Source: an uncultured Sphingomonadaceae bacterium (GTDB lineage: Bacteria > Pseudomonadota > Alphaproteobacteria > Sphingomonadales > Sphingomonadaceae). Taken from it: DNA of 64,000 nucleotides. A program made the position numbers and the translations under genes. The stretch spans positions 1-64,000 of the forward strand of contig CAMLGC010000010.1 in the NCBI GenBank assembly GCA_946479505.1. The letters are read 5' to 3'. Positions 10,333 through 24,743 of the stretch are shown one piece after another (position 1 is the stretch's first letter; each line of letters opens with the position of its first letter). The notes below the pieces were generated by a model that ran no database searches, was not told the origin of the DNA, and saw only the letters and a list, made by a program, of their open reading frames with translations.

Positions 10333-11637
10333 ATGCCCAAGCCTGCCCCGAAAACCTTCGCGATCAAGTCGTTCGGCTGTCAGATGAACGTCTATGACGG
10401 GGAGCGCATGGCCGAGCTGATGGCCGAGCAGGGCCTCGTGCCGGCCGACGCCGCCGCGGCCGATCTCGTCGTGCTCAACACCTGCCACATCCGTGAAAAG
10501 GCGACCGAGAAGGTCTATTCGGACATCGGACGGCTTCGCAAGCACGGCGACCCGATGATCGCGATCGCGGGCTGCGTCGCGCAGGCAGAAGGCGAGGAGA
10601 TCGTGCGCCGCGCGAAGGTCGACGTGGTGGTCGGCCCGCAGGCCTATCACAACCTGCCGAAGCTCGTCGCGGACGCCGCCGCGGGCAAAGCCGCGCTCGA
10701 TACCGACATGCCGGTCGCATCGAAATTCGGTGCGCTCCCCGCGCGCCGCAAGGTCGGCCCCAGCGCCTTCCTCACCGTGCAGGAGGGCTGCGACAAGTTC
10801 TGCACCTATTGCGTCGTTCCATACACGCGCGGCGCGGAGGTTTCGCGGCCGTTCGCCGCGATCGTGGATGAGGCGAAGGCGCTGGTCGATGCGGGCGCGA
10901 AGGAGATCACGCTTCTTGGCCAGAACGTCAACGCCTGGGCCGACGACGATCGGGGGTTCGACGCGCTGATCCGTACACTCGACCGGGTCGAGGGGCTGCA
11001 CCGCATCCGCTATACGACGAGCCACCCCAACGACATGACGCAGGGCCTGATCGACGCGCACCGCGACGTCGAGAAGCTGATGCCCTTCCTCCACCTGCCG
11101 GTGCAGTCGGGCAACAGTCGCATCCTCAGGGCGATGAACCGGTCGCACACGCGCGACAGCTACCTGCGCATCCTCGACCGCGTCCGCGCCGTGCGGCCGG
11201 ATATCGCGCTGTCGGGCGACTTCATCGTCGGCTTCCCGGGCGAAACCGACGCCGAGTTCGAGGACACGCTGCGCCTCGTCGACGAGGTCCGCTACGCGCA
11301 GGCATTCAGCTTCAAATATTCGCCCCGCCCCGGCACCCCCGCCGCCGACATGGACGGCCAGATCGCGCCCGAGCTCATGGACGAGCGCCTCCAGCGCCTC
11401 CAGGCCGCGCTCAACCGCGATCAGGCCGCCTTCAACGAGGATACGGTCGGCCGCACCTGCGCGGTGCTGATCGAGCGCCGAGGCAAGCTCCCTGGCCAGA
11501 TGCTCGGCAAGTCGCCCTGGCTGCAATCGGTCCACCTCACGACCGACGCAAAGATCGGCGACATGATCGAGGTCGAGCTTGCTTCGGGCGGGCCGAACTC
11601 GATGGCAGGCGTGGAGCGCATCCGCGCGGCCGCCTGA
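10333..11637 (+). CDS. miaB: tRNA-2-methylthio-N6-dimethylallyladenosine synthase
   Basis: A 434-residue radical-SAM methylthiotransferase. The N-terminal UPF0004 domain has the auxiliary-cluster cysteines C16, C51 and C81. The radical SAM cluster motif CDKFCTYC gives C153, C157 and C160. A C-terminal TRAM domain follows. It methylthiolates i6A37 in tRNAs reading UNN codons. The paralog RimO lies at 57.7 kb. Confidence 0.97.
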   Translation: MPKPAPKTFAIKSFGCQMNVYDGERMAELMAEQGLVPADAAAADLVVLNTCHIREKATEKVYSDIGRLRKHGDPMIAIAGCVAQAEGEEIVRRAKVDVVVGPQAYHNLPKLVADAAAGKAALDTDMPVASKFGALPARRKVGPSAFLTVQEGCDKFCTYCVVPYTRGAEVSRPFAAIVDEAKALVDAGAKEITLLGQNVNAWADDDRGFDALIRTLDRVEGLHRIRYTTSHPNDMTQGLIDAHRDVEKLMPFLHLPVQSGNSRILRAMNRSHTRDSYLRILDRVRAVRPDIALSGDFIVGFPGETDAEFEDTLRLVDEVRYAQAFSFKYSPRPGTPAADMDGQIAPELMDERLQRLQAALNRDQAAFNEDTVGRTCAVLIERRGKLPGQMLGKSPWLQSVHLTTDAKIGDMIEVELASGGPNSMAGVERIRAAA

Positions 11638-11745
11638 CGCATGGCCACGGCTCGGCCCGCCATCGGTTGACGGGCACGCCCTTGTTTACCGCCAAGCAAG
11701 GCCGATCGGTCCATGGTCGCGCGATCACAACGCCGAAGGGTGAAC

Positions 11746-12177
11746 ATGCGCGTGATACTGGGCGCCGCGCTGGCGCCGTTGGTCGGGTTGTTCCTGCTGG
11801 GTGTTTCGCTGACCGGACCCCCGATGGTCGGCATCGGTGCGGAAAAGCGCGGGTCGCTCCGCGCCATGCTGGCCGGGACGATGATCTTCTCGTCCTTCGT
11901 CGTGCTCGTGGGCGCGCGCCAGGCATATCGAGGAATATTGTTCGTCGGCCTGCCGAGCCTGTTGCTCCTTCGCCTGATCGAGCACGAAAGCGCGGTCGCT
12001 TATGCGGCATGCGGCTTCGTTGGCGGCGCGTTCTTTCCGCCGGTGGTCCGCCCGGCCAGCTTCGGCGATCGCGACCCGGGCATCCTCGCGCACCTGCCGG
12101 CTTGGTTTCCCCAGGCCTATGCGGGGTCGCTGGTCATGTTGGCTTTCTGGTTCATCGCGCGCGCGCCTTTGCCCTGA
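11746..12177 (+). CDS. hypothetical membrane protein
   Basis: A 143-residue unrecognised protein with four hydrophobic segments (near residues 2-20, 42-58, 63-75 and 122-138) and strong third-position GC, consistent with a real gene. I chose the ATG at 11746 because GAAGGG lies just upstream; an in-frame ATG at 11713 would add 11 basic residues. No functional motif is evident. Confidence 0.6.
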   Translation: MRVILGAALAPLVGLFLLGVSLTGPPMVGIGAEKRGSLRAMLAGTMIFSSFVVLVGARQAYRGILFVGLPSLLLLRLIEHESAVAYAACGFVGGAFFPPVVRPASFGDRDPGILAHLPAWFPQAYAGSLVMLAFWFIARAPLP

Positions 12178-12235
12178 AGCGGCGATTTGCGCCCTTTGCG
12201 CAACGCCTTCGGCAAAGATGCGTCGGGGCGACGAA

Positions 12236-12391
12236 ATTCCCTGTCCTACACGTCTCCGCTCTGCCACACTTCGGATCGGATGAGTCTCGCCACTCCCCTC
12301 GCCGGCGCCTGCGGAACCTGTGTCCGCCCCCGCCGTTCGGCCGTAGCGGCCGATGCGCTCCGGACCGTCAACTTCGTCAACTTCCGCGCAT
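12236..12391. other. upstream region of phoH sharing sequence blocks with the region before the VWA gene
   Basis: This non-coding stretch contains TTCCCTGTCCTACA, a nearby TGCCAC, and close to phoH a CGTCAACTTCGTCAACTT block. The same order of similar blocks recurs upstream of the VWA-protein gene at about 53.43-53.64 kb. It may be a dispersed element or a shared regulatory sequence; nothing else is seen here. Confidence 0.35.
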
Positions 12392-12404
12392 TCGAAAGGA
12401 CCGC

Positions 12405-13406
12405 ATGAGCCGCAAGCCCGTTCCCGCCCAATCGGGCGACCGTTCCCGCCTCGAGGTGACGTTCGACAAGCCGCAGCTCTTGAGCGTCCTCTTCGGGCAG
12501 TACGACCAGCATCTGGTGGCGCTCGAAAATCGGCTCGGCGTCTATATCACCGCGCGAGGCAACCGGGTCGGGCTCGAAGGCACCGCCGAGCAGGTCGCGC
12601 TCGCTCGTGATGTGCTGAGCGACCTCTACAAGCGCATCCAGCGCGGCGAGGAGATCGACACCGGGCTGGTCGATGCCGCGATCGCGATGGCCTCGGAGCC
12701 CGAGCTCGACGGCATTGTCCGTGCCGAAGCGGGCGACCGCGCGCCGCAGATCATGATCCGGACGCGCAAGAAGACGATCGTCCCGCGCACGCCCGCCCAG
12801 GCGCATTACATGCGCGAGCTCGTGTCGAACGAGATGATCTTCGCGCTCGGGCCGGCGGGCACCGGCAAGACCTATCTCGCGGTCGCCCAAGCGGTGGCGC
12901 AGCTCATCACCGGATCGGTGCAGCGCCTCATCCTGTCGCGCCCCGCAGTGGAAGCCGGCGAGCGGCTCGGCTTCCTGCCCGGCGACATGAAGGAGAAGGT
13001 CGATCCCTATCTCCGCCCGCTGTACGACGCGCTCTACGATTGCATGCCCCCCGAGCAGGTCGAGCGGCGGATCGCGAGCGGCGAGATCGAGATCGCCCCG
13101 ATCGCCTTCATGCGCGGCCGCACGCTCGCCGACGCCTTCGTCATCCTCGACGAGGCGCAGAACACCACGCCCGCGCAGATGAAGATGTTCCTCACCCGCT
13201 TCGGCCAGAACAGCCGCATGGTGGTGTGCGGCGACCCGCGCCAGGTCGACCTCCCCGGCGGCGTCGCCGCCTCGGGGCTGGCGGACGCGACCGCGCGGCT
13301 CGAAGGGATCGACGGCATCGCCATGGTCCGCTTCACCGCCGCCGACGTCGTGCGCCACCCGATCGTCGGCCGCATCGTCGAGGCGTATGAGGGACACGAG
13401 GCGTGA
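12405..13406 (+). CDS. phoH: PhoH-family ATPase (PhoH-like)
   Basis: A 333-residue protein with an N-terminal KH-like region and a C-terminal PhoH ATPase. Walker A GPAGTGKT is at residues 139-146, and the Walker B/helicase-like segment is FVILDEAQNTTPAQMKMFLTR. PhoH-like proteins are linked to RNA metabolism and usually lie beside ybeY, as here. The start follows GAAAGGA. The stop overlaps the ybeY GTG (GTGA). Confidence 0.94.
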   Translation: MSRKPVPAQSGDRSRLEVTFDKPQLLSVLFGQYDQHLVALENRLGVYITARGNRVGLEGTAEQVALARDVLSDLYKRIQRGEEIDTGLVDAAIAMASEPELDGIVRAEAGDRAPQIMIRTRKKTIVPRTPAQAHYMRELVSNEMIFALGPAGTGKTYLAVAQAVAQLITGSVQRLILSRPAVEAGERLGFLPGDMKEKVDPYLRPLYDALYDCMPPEQVERRIASGEIEIAPIAFMRGRTLADAFVILDEAQNTTPAQMKMFLTRFGQNSRMVVCGDPRQVDLPGGVAASGLADATARLEGIDGIAMVRFTAADVVRHPIVGRIVEAYEGHEA

Positions 13407-13921
13407 TCGAGATCGAGCTCAGCCGCGACACCTCATGGTCGGCCGCCGCCGACTGGACCGCGCTCGCCCGCAGCGCCGCGACGGCGGCGATCCGACGGAC
13501 GCCGCAGGGGCCGCTGATCGACACGCCCGCGCGGATCGAGATTTCGGTGCGGCTCACCTCGGACGAGGAGGTGCGCGTGCTCAATCGCGACTATCGCGGC
13601 AAGGACAAGCCGACCAACGTGCTCTCCTTTCCAATGGTCCAGCCCGATCTGATCGAGACGATCAGCGAGAATTCGGACGATGGCGAGGTGCTGCTCGGCG
13701 ACATCGTGCTCGCGCACGGCGTCTGCACGCGCGAGGCCGGGGAAAAGGGCATTTCGCCCGAAGATCACGCCGCGCATCTCATCGTTCACGGCACGCTCCA
13801 CCTGCTCGGCTACGACCATGTCGATGATGCCGAGGCCGACGCGATGGAGGAGATCGAGCGCCAGGCGATGGCCGATCTGGGGCTCGCCGACCCGTATCTC
13901 GTCCGCGAGGACGAGGCCTGA
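13403..13921 (+). CDS. ybeY: rRNA maturation endoribonuclease YbeY
   Basis: A 172-residue metal-dependent RNase. The zinc triad HGTLHLLGYDH is at residues 129-139 (H-x3-H-x5-H), preceded by the family motif NRDYRGKDKPTNVLSFP. It has roles in 16S rRNA 3' processing and ribosome quality control. The GTG start overlaps the phoH stop. Confidence 0.96.
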   Translation: MIEIELSRDTSWSAAADWTALARSAATAAIRRTPQGPLIDTPARIEISVRLTSDEEVRVLNRDYRGKDKPTNVLSFPMVQPDLIETISENSDDGEVLLGDIVLAHGVCTREAGEKGISPEDHAAHLIVHGTLHLLGYDHVDDAEADAMEEIERQAMADLGLADPYLVREDEA

Positions 13922-13996
13922 GCGCACGCGCCCCCTTAACGAGCGGCGCCCACTCACCTTATATGCCGCGGTTCAACAGGGATACGACACCGAAAG

Positions 13997-14899
<903 letters not shown>

Positions 14900-14938
14900 C
14901 CGTTGCGGCCGCCCGGTATCCGTCCCTAGATCGTGGCC

Positions 14939-15688
14939 ATGCCCGATCCGATTCCCGCCGCCACGCTCGTCCTTTTTCGGGAAGCCGGCGCCGCGCCGCC
15001 CGAGCTGCTGATCGTCGAGCGCGCGCGGACGATGGCGTTTGCGGGTGGCGCGCTCGTCTTTCCCGGCGGCCGGATCGATCCGGGCGATCACGCGCTCGCG
15101 CTCGAACTGGATGGCGATCGGGGCGAGATGGCGGCGCGCGTTGCGGCGATCCGCGAGACGATCGAGGAGGCAGGCGTGCCGGTCGGGCTCGATCGTCTTC
15201 CGAACAGTGCCGCGCTCGAGCGATTGCGCACCGGCCTTCATGCGAGGCGACCCTTCGCCGATCTGCTCGCGCGAGAAGGGCTCGCGCTCGACCCGGCAGC
15301 GCTCGTGCCGTTCGCGCGCTGGTGCCCGCGCCTCCCGCATGCGCGCATCTTCGACACGCGCTTCTATCTCGCGGCACTTCCCGAGGACGCACCCGAGCCG
15401 GTGGTCGACGCCACCGAGAATGTCCGCGTCTTCTGGTCGAGCGCGCAGGCCGTGCTCGACGACGTGTCGGCCGGCCGCGCGCGCGCGATCTTTCCCACCC
15501 GCCGCAACCTCGAACGGCTCGCACGCTTCGCGACCTTCGCCGAGGCCGTGGTCGACGCCCGCGCACATCCGGTGCGCACCGTCGCGCCCTGGACGGAAAT
15601 CCGCGACGGCGCCGACCATCTCTGCATCCCCGACGATCTCGGCTATCCGGTGACCTCCGAGCTGCTCGACAGCGCGATGCGCGGCTGA
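14939..15688 (+). CDS. Nudix hydrolase with extended Nudix box
   Basis: A 249-residue NUDIX-fold protein. FAGGALVFPGGRIDPGD is followed, after about 20 extra residues, by the metal-binding helix AAIRETIEEAG. The long spacing between the glycine and the REx2EE element, and the length, resemble the NUDT7/NUDT19-type branch that acts on CoA derivatives. The substrate is unproven. The last base of the stop overlaps the ATG of the next gene (TGATG). An in-frame GTG at 14933 is an alternative start. Confidence 0.85.
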   Translation: MPDPIPAATLVLFREAGAAPPELLIVERARTMAFAGGALVFPGGRIDPGDHALALELDGDRGEMAARVAAIRETIEEAGVPVGLDRLPNSAALERLRTGLHARRPFADLLAREGLALDPAALVPFARWCPRLPHARIFDTRFYLAALPEDAPEPVVDATENVRVFWSSAQAVLDDVSAGRARAIFPTRRNLERLARFATFAEAVVDARAHPVRTVAPWTEIRDGADHLCIPDDLGYPVTSELLDSAMRG

Positions 15689-16422
15689 TGGCACGTGCGC
15701 GCCGCCTGATCGCGGTGCTGCTCACGATCGCGCTCGTCGCCGGGCTGGCGCTGCTCGGCTTTGCGACGCTGCGGGGAAATCCCGAGGATCTGCCTTGGAC
15801 CCCGCTCGATCTGGGACAGCCAATCGGCCTCTTCACCGGTCGCAAACTCGCCGGGCTCTCCGACGATCCGGCAAAATGCCGCGCGCTGCTCGGCCGCGCG
15901 GGCATCCACTACGCTGCCCTCCCCGTGGCGAATGCCGAGCACGGCCGCTGCGGCTATGCGGACGGTGTGCGCTTCACGCCGGGCGGCGCACGGCGGATCG
16001 CCTTCTCACCGGCGAATGTCGGCGTCTCGTGCCCGGTTGCCGCAGGGCTGGCGATGTGGGAATGGGACGTGCTCCAGCCGGCGGCGCGGCGCCATTTCGG
16101 CGCGCGGGTCGTGCGGATCGATCATTTCGGAAGCTATAGCTGCCGCCGCCTCTATGGCCGCGACGAGGGCGCGTGGAGCGAGCACGCCACCGCCGATGCG
16201 ATCGACATTGCAGGGTTTCGCCTGTCGGACGGCACGCGCATCACCGTCGCGCGCGATTGGAACGGATCGGGGGCCAAAGCCGCGTTCCTCCACGAGGTCC
16301 GCGACGGCGCGTGCGACCTGTTCGCGACCGTGCTCTCCCCCGATTATAACGCCGCGCACCACGATCACCTCCACCTCGATCAGGCGCGCCGTGGCGCGAT
16401 TGGCTGGCGCGCGTGCCGGTGA
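15688..16422 (+). CDS. extensin-like C-terminal domain protein
   Basis: A 244-residue protein with an N-terminal membrane/signal helix (RRLIAVLLTIALVAGLALLGF) and a periplasmic extensin-like domain. The pattern GVSCPVAAGLAMWEWDVLQPAA, the SEHATADAIDIAGFRLSDG segment and the C-terminal HHDHLHLD are hallmarks, and the His/Asp set suggests an MepA/LAS-like peptidase fold acting on peptidoglycan. Four or more cysteines probably form disulfides. Coupled to the Nudix gene by a one-base overlap. Confidence 0.88.
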   Translation: MARARRLIAVLLTIALVAGLALLGFATLRGNPEDLPWTPLDLGQPIGLFTGRKLAGLSDDPAKCRALLGRAGIHYAALPVANAEHGRCGYADGVRFTPGGARRIAFSPANVGVSCPVAAGLAMWEWDVLQPAARRHFGARVVRIDHFGSYSCRRLYGRDEGAWSEHATADAIDIAGFRLSDGTRITVARDWNGSGAKAAFLHEVRDGACDLFATVLSPDYNAAHHDHLHLDQARRGAIGWRACR

Positions 16423-16426
16423 GGCG

Positions 16427-16978
16427 TCAGCTCGGCAGCGCGGGCGCCTCCACCTTTTCCACCCAATGGGGAAAGAAGGCCGGCGGGCGGCTCGACCAGC
16501 CCGCCGCGGTCGCGGCCGCTTCGCTGATCGACTGGAGCAGGGTGCGACGAAGATCGGGATGCAGATGCGGCAGCGCCGCCGCGGCGCAGAAGGCGCCCGG
16601 CAGCCACGGCCGCGCGTCCGCGCCGAGCAGGCGTTCGTAGAGAAACCGGTAGGCCGAGAATGTGGTCAGCCGCCCCTGCCCCAGGTCGAACGCGCTGACC
16701 GTGACCAGCGGCGCCATGAAGGGTTCGATCGCGTCGAGCCCGCTATCGTCGGGGATCATCATGCGCAGCTCGGGCAGTCGATCGTAGAGCCGGGCCTGCG
16801 CGCGGATGCTCGCCGCCTCGACCATGTCGCGCGACCAGCGCGCCAGCGCATCGTCGCGATCGAGCCCGATGTCGAGCGAGCGGCGCACGTAGCGCTGCGT
16901 GCCCGCCGCGAACCCCGCAAACTCCTTCATCTCGGCCAGCGCCATCGCGCCTGTGGCCTGCTTCATCCGTGATCCCAT
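16427..16978 (-). CDS. hypothetical protein (polyhydroxyalkanoate-associated or general helical type unresolved)
   Basis: A 183-residue unrecognised soluble protein, predicted mainly helical, with no signal peptide or clear motif. The MGSRMKQ start is supported by GGGGTGA upstream. It converges on the extensin-like gene, with only 4 bp between the stops. Codon use matches its neighbours, so it is probably a real gene. Confidence 0.55.
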   Translation of the reverse strand: MGSRMKQATGAMALAEMKEFAGFAAGTQRYVRRSLDIGLDRDDALARWSRDMVEAASIRAQARLYDRLPELRMMIPDDSGLDAIEPFMAPLVTVSAFDLGQGRLTTFSAYRFLYERLLGADARPWLPGAFCAAAALPHLHPDLRRTLLQSISEAAATAAGWSSRPPAFFPHWVEKVEAPALPS

Positions 16979-17019
16979 AACGTCACCCCGCCCGATCAAT
17001 TCGACCGGCCGAGTATGCG

Positions 17020-17180
17020 CGCTCGTGGTTAACAGGCCCCTTAACGCACGCGTCGGCCAGCGTTCATCAGGGAATCACAGAAGCTGTTGCGTTGCAACAA
17101 TGGTTGCGACGAAGCGTTGATGCAGATCGGAAATTTCTCGAAAGCGCGACACTGGCGCAACAAAGCGCCGGTGCAGGCGA
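17020..17180. other. lower-GC intergenic stretch with inverted repeats
   Basis: About 160 bp without a gene and visibly poorer in GC than the flanks. It contains the perfect inverted repeat TGTTGC-GTT-GCAACA near 17087-17101 and a 7-bp hairpin CTGGCGC...GCGCCGG near 17152-17171. It could hold promoters for the hypothetical gene on the left, or a small RNA; no decisive signal is seen. Confidence 0.35.
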
Positions 17181-17183
17181 AGG

Positions 17184-17462
17184 CTATCTGCCCTCGCGCC
17201 GCTTGCGCTCGGCTTCCGCGTCATAGCCCGACGAGGGCGGCGGTTGATGGCTATGAACCGGCTGGGTCGAGGACGGCGGATCGGAGGCGTCCATCGATTC
17301 ATCGAGCGCGGTGTCGAGGCGCGCCTCCTTGCTCTCGGGATTGCGCTCGAGGCGGCGATTGATCGATTCGTCCTGCCCCGCATCGCGCTCGCGCGCGCCC
17401 TGGTCGGACTTTGCCGCATCGGGGTCCGCGTTGGGGGGAACGCGGTTGGTGTCGTCGCTCAT
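17184..17462 (-). CDS. small hydrophilic hypothetical protein
   Basis: A 92-residue, strongly charged, probably disordered protein (MSDDTNRVPPNADPDAAKSD...) ending EAERKRREGR. The second of two tandem ATGs (17462) has AGGAGA about five bases upstream. It has no cysteines, no membrane segment and no recognised domain. It may be a stress-type small protein; function unknown. Confidence 0.5.
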   Translation of the reverse strand: MSDDTNRVPPNADPDAAKSDQGARERDAGQDESINRRLERNPESKEARLDTALDESMDASDPPSSTQPVHSHQPPPSSGYDAEAERKRREGR

Positions 17463-17523
17463 CATGCTCTCCTGGCTCTCATCACGAAACGAGCGACGCG
17501 CGCGGGCGTTCCTGCCGACGCTC

Positions 17524-17562
17524 GAAGAAGAAGGGGCTCGGCAACCGTTGCTGCCGAGCCCC
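17524..17562 (-). terminator. terminator after the BAX-inhibitor-type gene
   Basis: A perfect 11-bp stem (17533-17543 with 17552-17562) is followed on the minus strand by TTCTTCTTC. It lies just past the stop of the gene at 17589. Confidence 0.7.
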
Positions 17563-17588
17563 ATCGAGGACCGTCCGTTCAGATCCGA

Positions 17589-18335
17589 TCAGTTGCGGCT
17601 GCCGCCCGTGAGCCGGAGGATGAACAGGAACATGTTGATGAAGTCGAGATAGAGGCTGAGCGCCGCCATCACGACCACGCGACCCTCCATGTCGGTGCCC
17701 GCGACGTGTGCGTACATGCTCTTGGTGCGCTGCGTGTCATAGGCGGTGAGGCCGGCAAACAGCAGCACGCCCACGACGCTCACCACCATCGCGATCACGC
17801 TCGACTGGACGAAGAGATTGATAAGCATCGCGACCAGCAGGCCGATCACGCCCATGACGAGGAAGGTCCCCATCGCGGAAAGATCCTTCTTGGTCGTGTA
17901 GCCCCACAGGCTCAGCCCGGCAAAGCCGGCGGCGGTCGCGAAGAACGCCTGCGCGATCGACGTCGTGGTGTAGGTGAAGAAGATCGTCGAGAGCGACAGC
18001 CCCATCACCACCGCGAAGCCCCAGAACAGCATCTGGAGCGTGCTCGTCTTCATGCGCGCCTGGCCGAAGCTCATCGCAAAGATGAAGCCGAGCGGCGCCA
18101 GCATGATGATCCACGCCAGTGGACCGCCGCCAAGCAGCACATGCGCAGCGGGCGACTCCATGCCGCCGCGCGCGAACAGCAGCGCGACGATACCCGTCAG
18201 CAGCACGCCCGAGGTCATGTAGTTATAGACCGAGAGCATGTACGAGCGCAGGCCCGCGTCATACGCCTCGGTCCGGGTACCGGCGGCCGTCCGGAAGGGC
18301 GCGGCGCTCTGCCGGGGGTCGGACCAGTTAGCCAT
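17589..18335 (-). CDS. Bax inhibitor-1/YccA-family membrane protein
   Basis: A 248-residue integral inner-membrane protein with about seven hydrophobic segments and the family C-terminus (AYDTQRTKSMYAHVAGTD, then LSLYLDFINMFLFILRLTG). The bacterial homologues YccA and YbhL modulate FtsH or act as calcium leak channels. AAGGAG lies eight bases before the ATG at 18335. A hairpin terminator follows. Confidence 0.93.
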   Translation of the reverse strand: MANWSDPRQSAAPFRTAAGTRTEAYDAGLRSYMLSVYNYMTSGVLLTGIVALLFARGGMESPAAHVLLGGGPLAWIIMLAPLGFIFAMSFGQARMKTSTLQMLFWGFAVVMGLSLSTIFFTYTTTSIAQAFFATAAGFAGLSLWGYTTKKDLSAMGTFLVMGVIGLLVAMLINLFVQSSVIAMVVSVVGVLLFAGLTAYDTQRTKSMYAHVAGTDMEGRVVVMAALSLYLDFINMFLFILRLTGGSRN

Positions 18336-18451
18336 GTAAAAACTCCTTTGCCCGGCATTGTGGCCGGATGATCCGAATATCGTCGGTTGATCGGGGCTTT
18401 TCAAGCGAAACCGGTTGTATCGGACCAAGTCCTTCCTATCGATGAACGGCC

Positions 18452-18994
18452 ATGCACCGCCTGTTCGTCGCCCTGCGTCCGCCGCCTGCCGTCCGCGCTG
18501 CGCTGCTCGCGGTCATGGGCGGCATTCGCGCCGCCCGCTGGCAGGACGACGAGCAGCTCCACGCGACGCTGCGCTTCATCGGCGAGGTCGATCGGCCGCT
18601 CGCCGAGGATGTGGTCGCCGGCCTCGGAGCGGTACATGCCGAGCCGATCAGCGCCGCGATCGCGGGCGTCGGCCGCTTCGAGAAGCGCGGGCGCACCGAT
18701 ACCGTCTGGGCCGGCCTCGCGCCGCGCGAGCCGCTTGCAGCGTTTCACGCCAAGGTCGATCGCGCGCTCGTGCGGCTTGGGCTCCAGCCCGAGCGACGCA
18801 GCTATTTTCCGCATGTTACGCTGGCGCGGACACCACGCGCCGGCGTCAGCGAGCCCGAGGTCGAGCGCTTCCTCGCGGACCATGCGGGGCTCGCCAGCGA
18901 GCGCTTCACCTTCACGCACCTCACCTTGTTCGAGAGCCGGCTCGGCCAGGAAGGCGCCCGCTATACCCCCGTCGAGCGCTGGCCGCTCGGCTGA
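18452..18994 (+). CDS. thpR: RNA 2',3'-cyclic phosphodiesterase
   Basis: A 180-residue 2H phosphoesterase. The two catalytic motifs are HATLRF at residues 37-42 and HVTLAR at 121-126, in the expected spacing. It hydrolyses 2',3'-cyclic RNA ends and was formerly annotated as 2'-5' RNA ligase (LigT). Confidence 0.94.
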   Translation: MHRLFVALRPPPAVRAALLAVMGGIRAARWQDDEQLHATLRFIGEVDRPLAEDVVAGLGAVHAEPISAAIAGVGRFEKRGRTDTVWAGLAPREPLAAFHAKVDRALVRLGLQPERRSYFPHVTLARTPRAGVSEPEVERFLADHAGLASERFTFTHLTLFESRLGQEGARYTPVERWPLG

Positions 18995-19065
18995 CCGGGA
19001 GCCGCCCGCCCGCTCGCGCGTTCTATCGCGGTTCCGAACGATCGGAACGCGTGAGGAGATGGACG

Positions 19066-19191
19066 ATGGCCGACAAGAAAATGGGCCAGCAGCAAGGCCA
19101 GGACCGGCAGAAGCAGGAACAACGGCAGCGGCAGGACCAGGGCCAGCAGCGGCAAGGCCAGCAAAAGCAGGACCAGCACAAACAGCGCTGA
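19066..19191 (+). CDS. 41-residue glutamine-rich small protein
   Basis: After MADKKMG, nearly all residues are Q, K, R, G, D or E, with Q over a third. The start has GAGGAG about seven bases upstream, and the frame ends at a TGA followed by a hairpin. It is a low-complexity, presumably disordered polypeptide of unknown function; short Q/K-rich ORFs are often stress-linked, but that is speculation. Confidence 0.5.
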   Translation: MADKKMGQQQGQDRQKQEQRQRQDQGQQRQGQQKQDQHKQR

Positions 19192-19221
19192 CCGGCCGAT
19201 CATCATTGTTGAAACGCTGGA

Positions 19222-19247
19222 GGAGGGTCGCGGAAGCGCGGCCCTCC
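19222..19247. terminator. hairpin between convergent genes, possible bidirectional terminator
   Basis: An 11-bp stem (19222-19232 with 19237-19247) with loop GAAG lies between the Q-rich gene and the convergent acyl-CoA synthetase. There is no clear T-run on either side, so the terminator call is weak. Confidence 0.45.
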
Positions 19248-19260
19248 TTCGCGTATCGGA

Positions 19261-20856
<1,596 letters not shown>

Positions 20857-20860
20857 CAGA

Positions 20861-20956
20861 CTCCCCTCCCGCTCGCGGGAGGGGTCGGGCGAGGGCTTGT
20901 TAATGTGCCGCGTCCCAACAGGCCCTCCCCTAACCCCTCCCGCAAGCGGGAGGGGG
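20861..20956. repeat. palindromic element, gene-less copy (dnaE / acyl-CoA synthetase gap)
   Basis: A 96-bp element. The left arm reads CTCCCCTCCCGCTCGCGGGAG then GGGTCGGGCGAGGGC; the right arm is its near-complement. Each arm contains its own short hairpin (CCCTCCCGC/GCGGGAGGG). It is the same family as 23594-23692 and related to the arms around the DUF559 gene. Confidence 0.9.
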
Positions 20957-20984
20957 AATAACGGCCTCCGTTCGTGCGGAGGAA

Positions 20985-24635
<3,651 letters not shown>

Positions 24636-24743
24636 GGCCGCGACTATGCAGGCCGAGCCCGATTCTGTGAACCGTTTTCCAGACCCTTCTCGACGGAACC
24701 TGTGGATGACTCGCATCGTTGGCGGGATGAATGGAGGGACGAC

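Noticed and set aside
20861..20956. GC-rich hairpins of the palindromic elements as plain terminators
   Set aside because: No T-run, and identical structures occur inside dnaE and carA, so termination would be lethal there.
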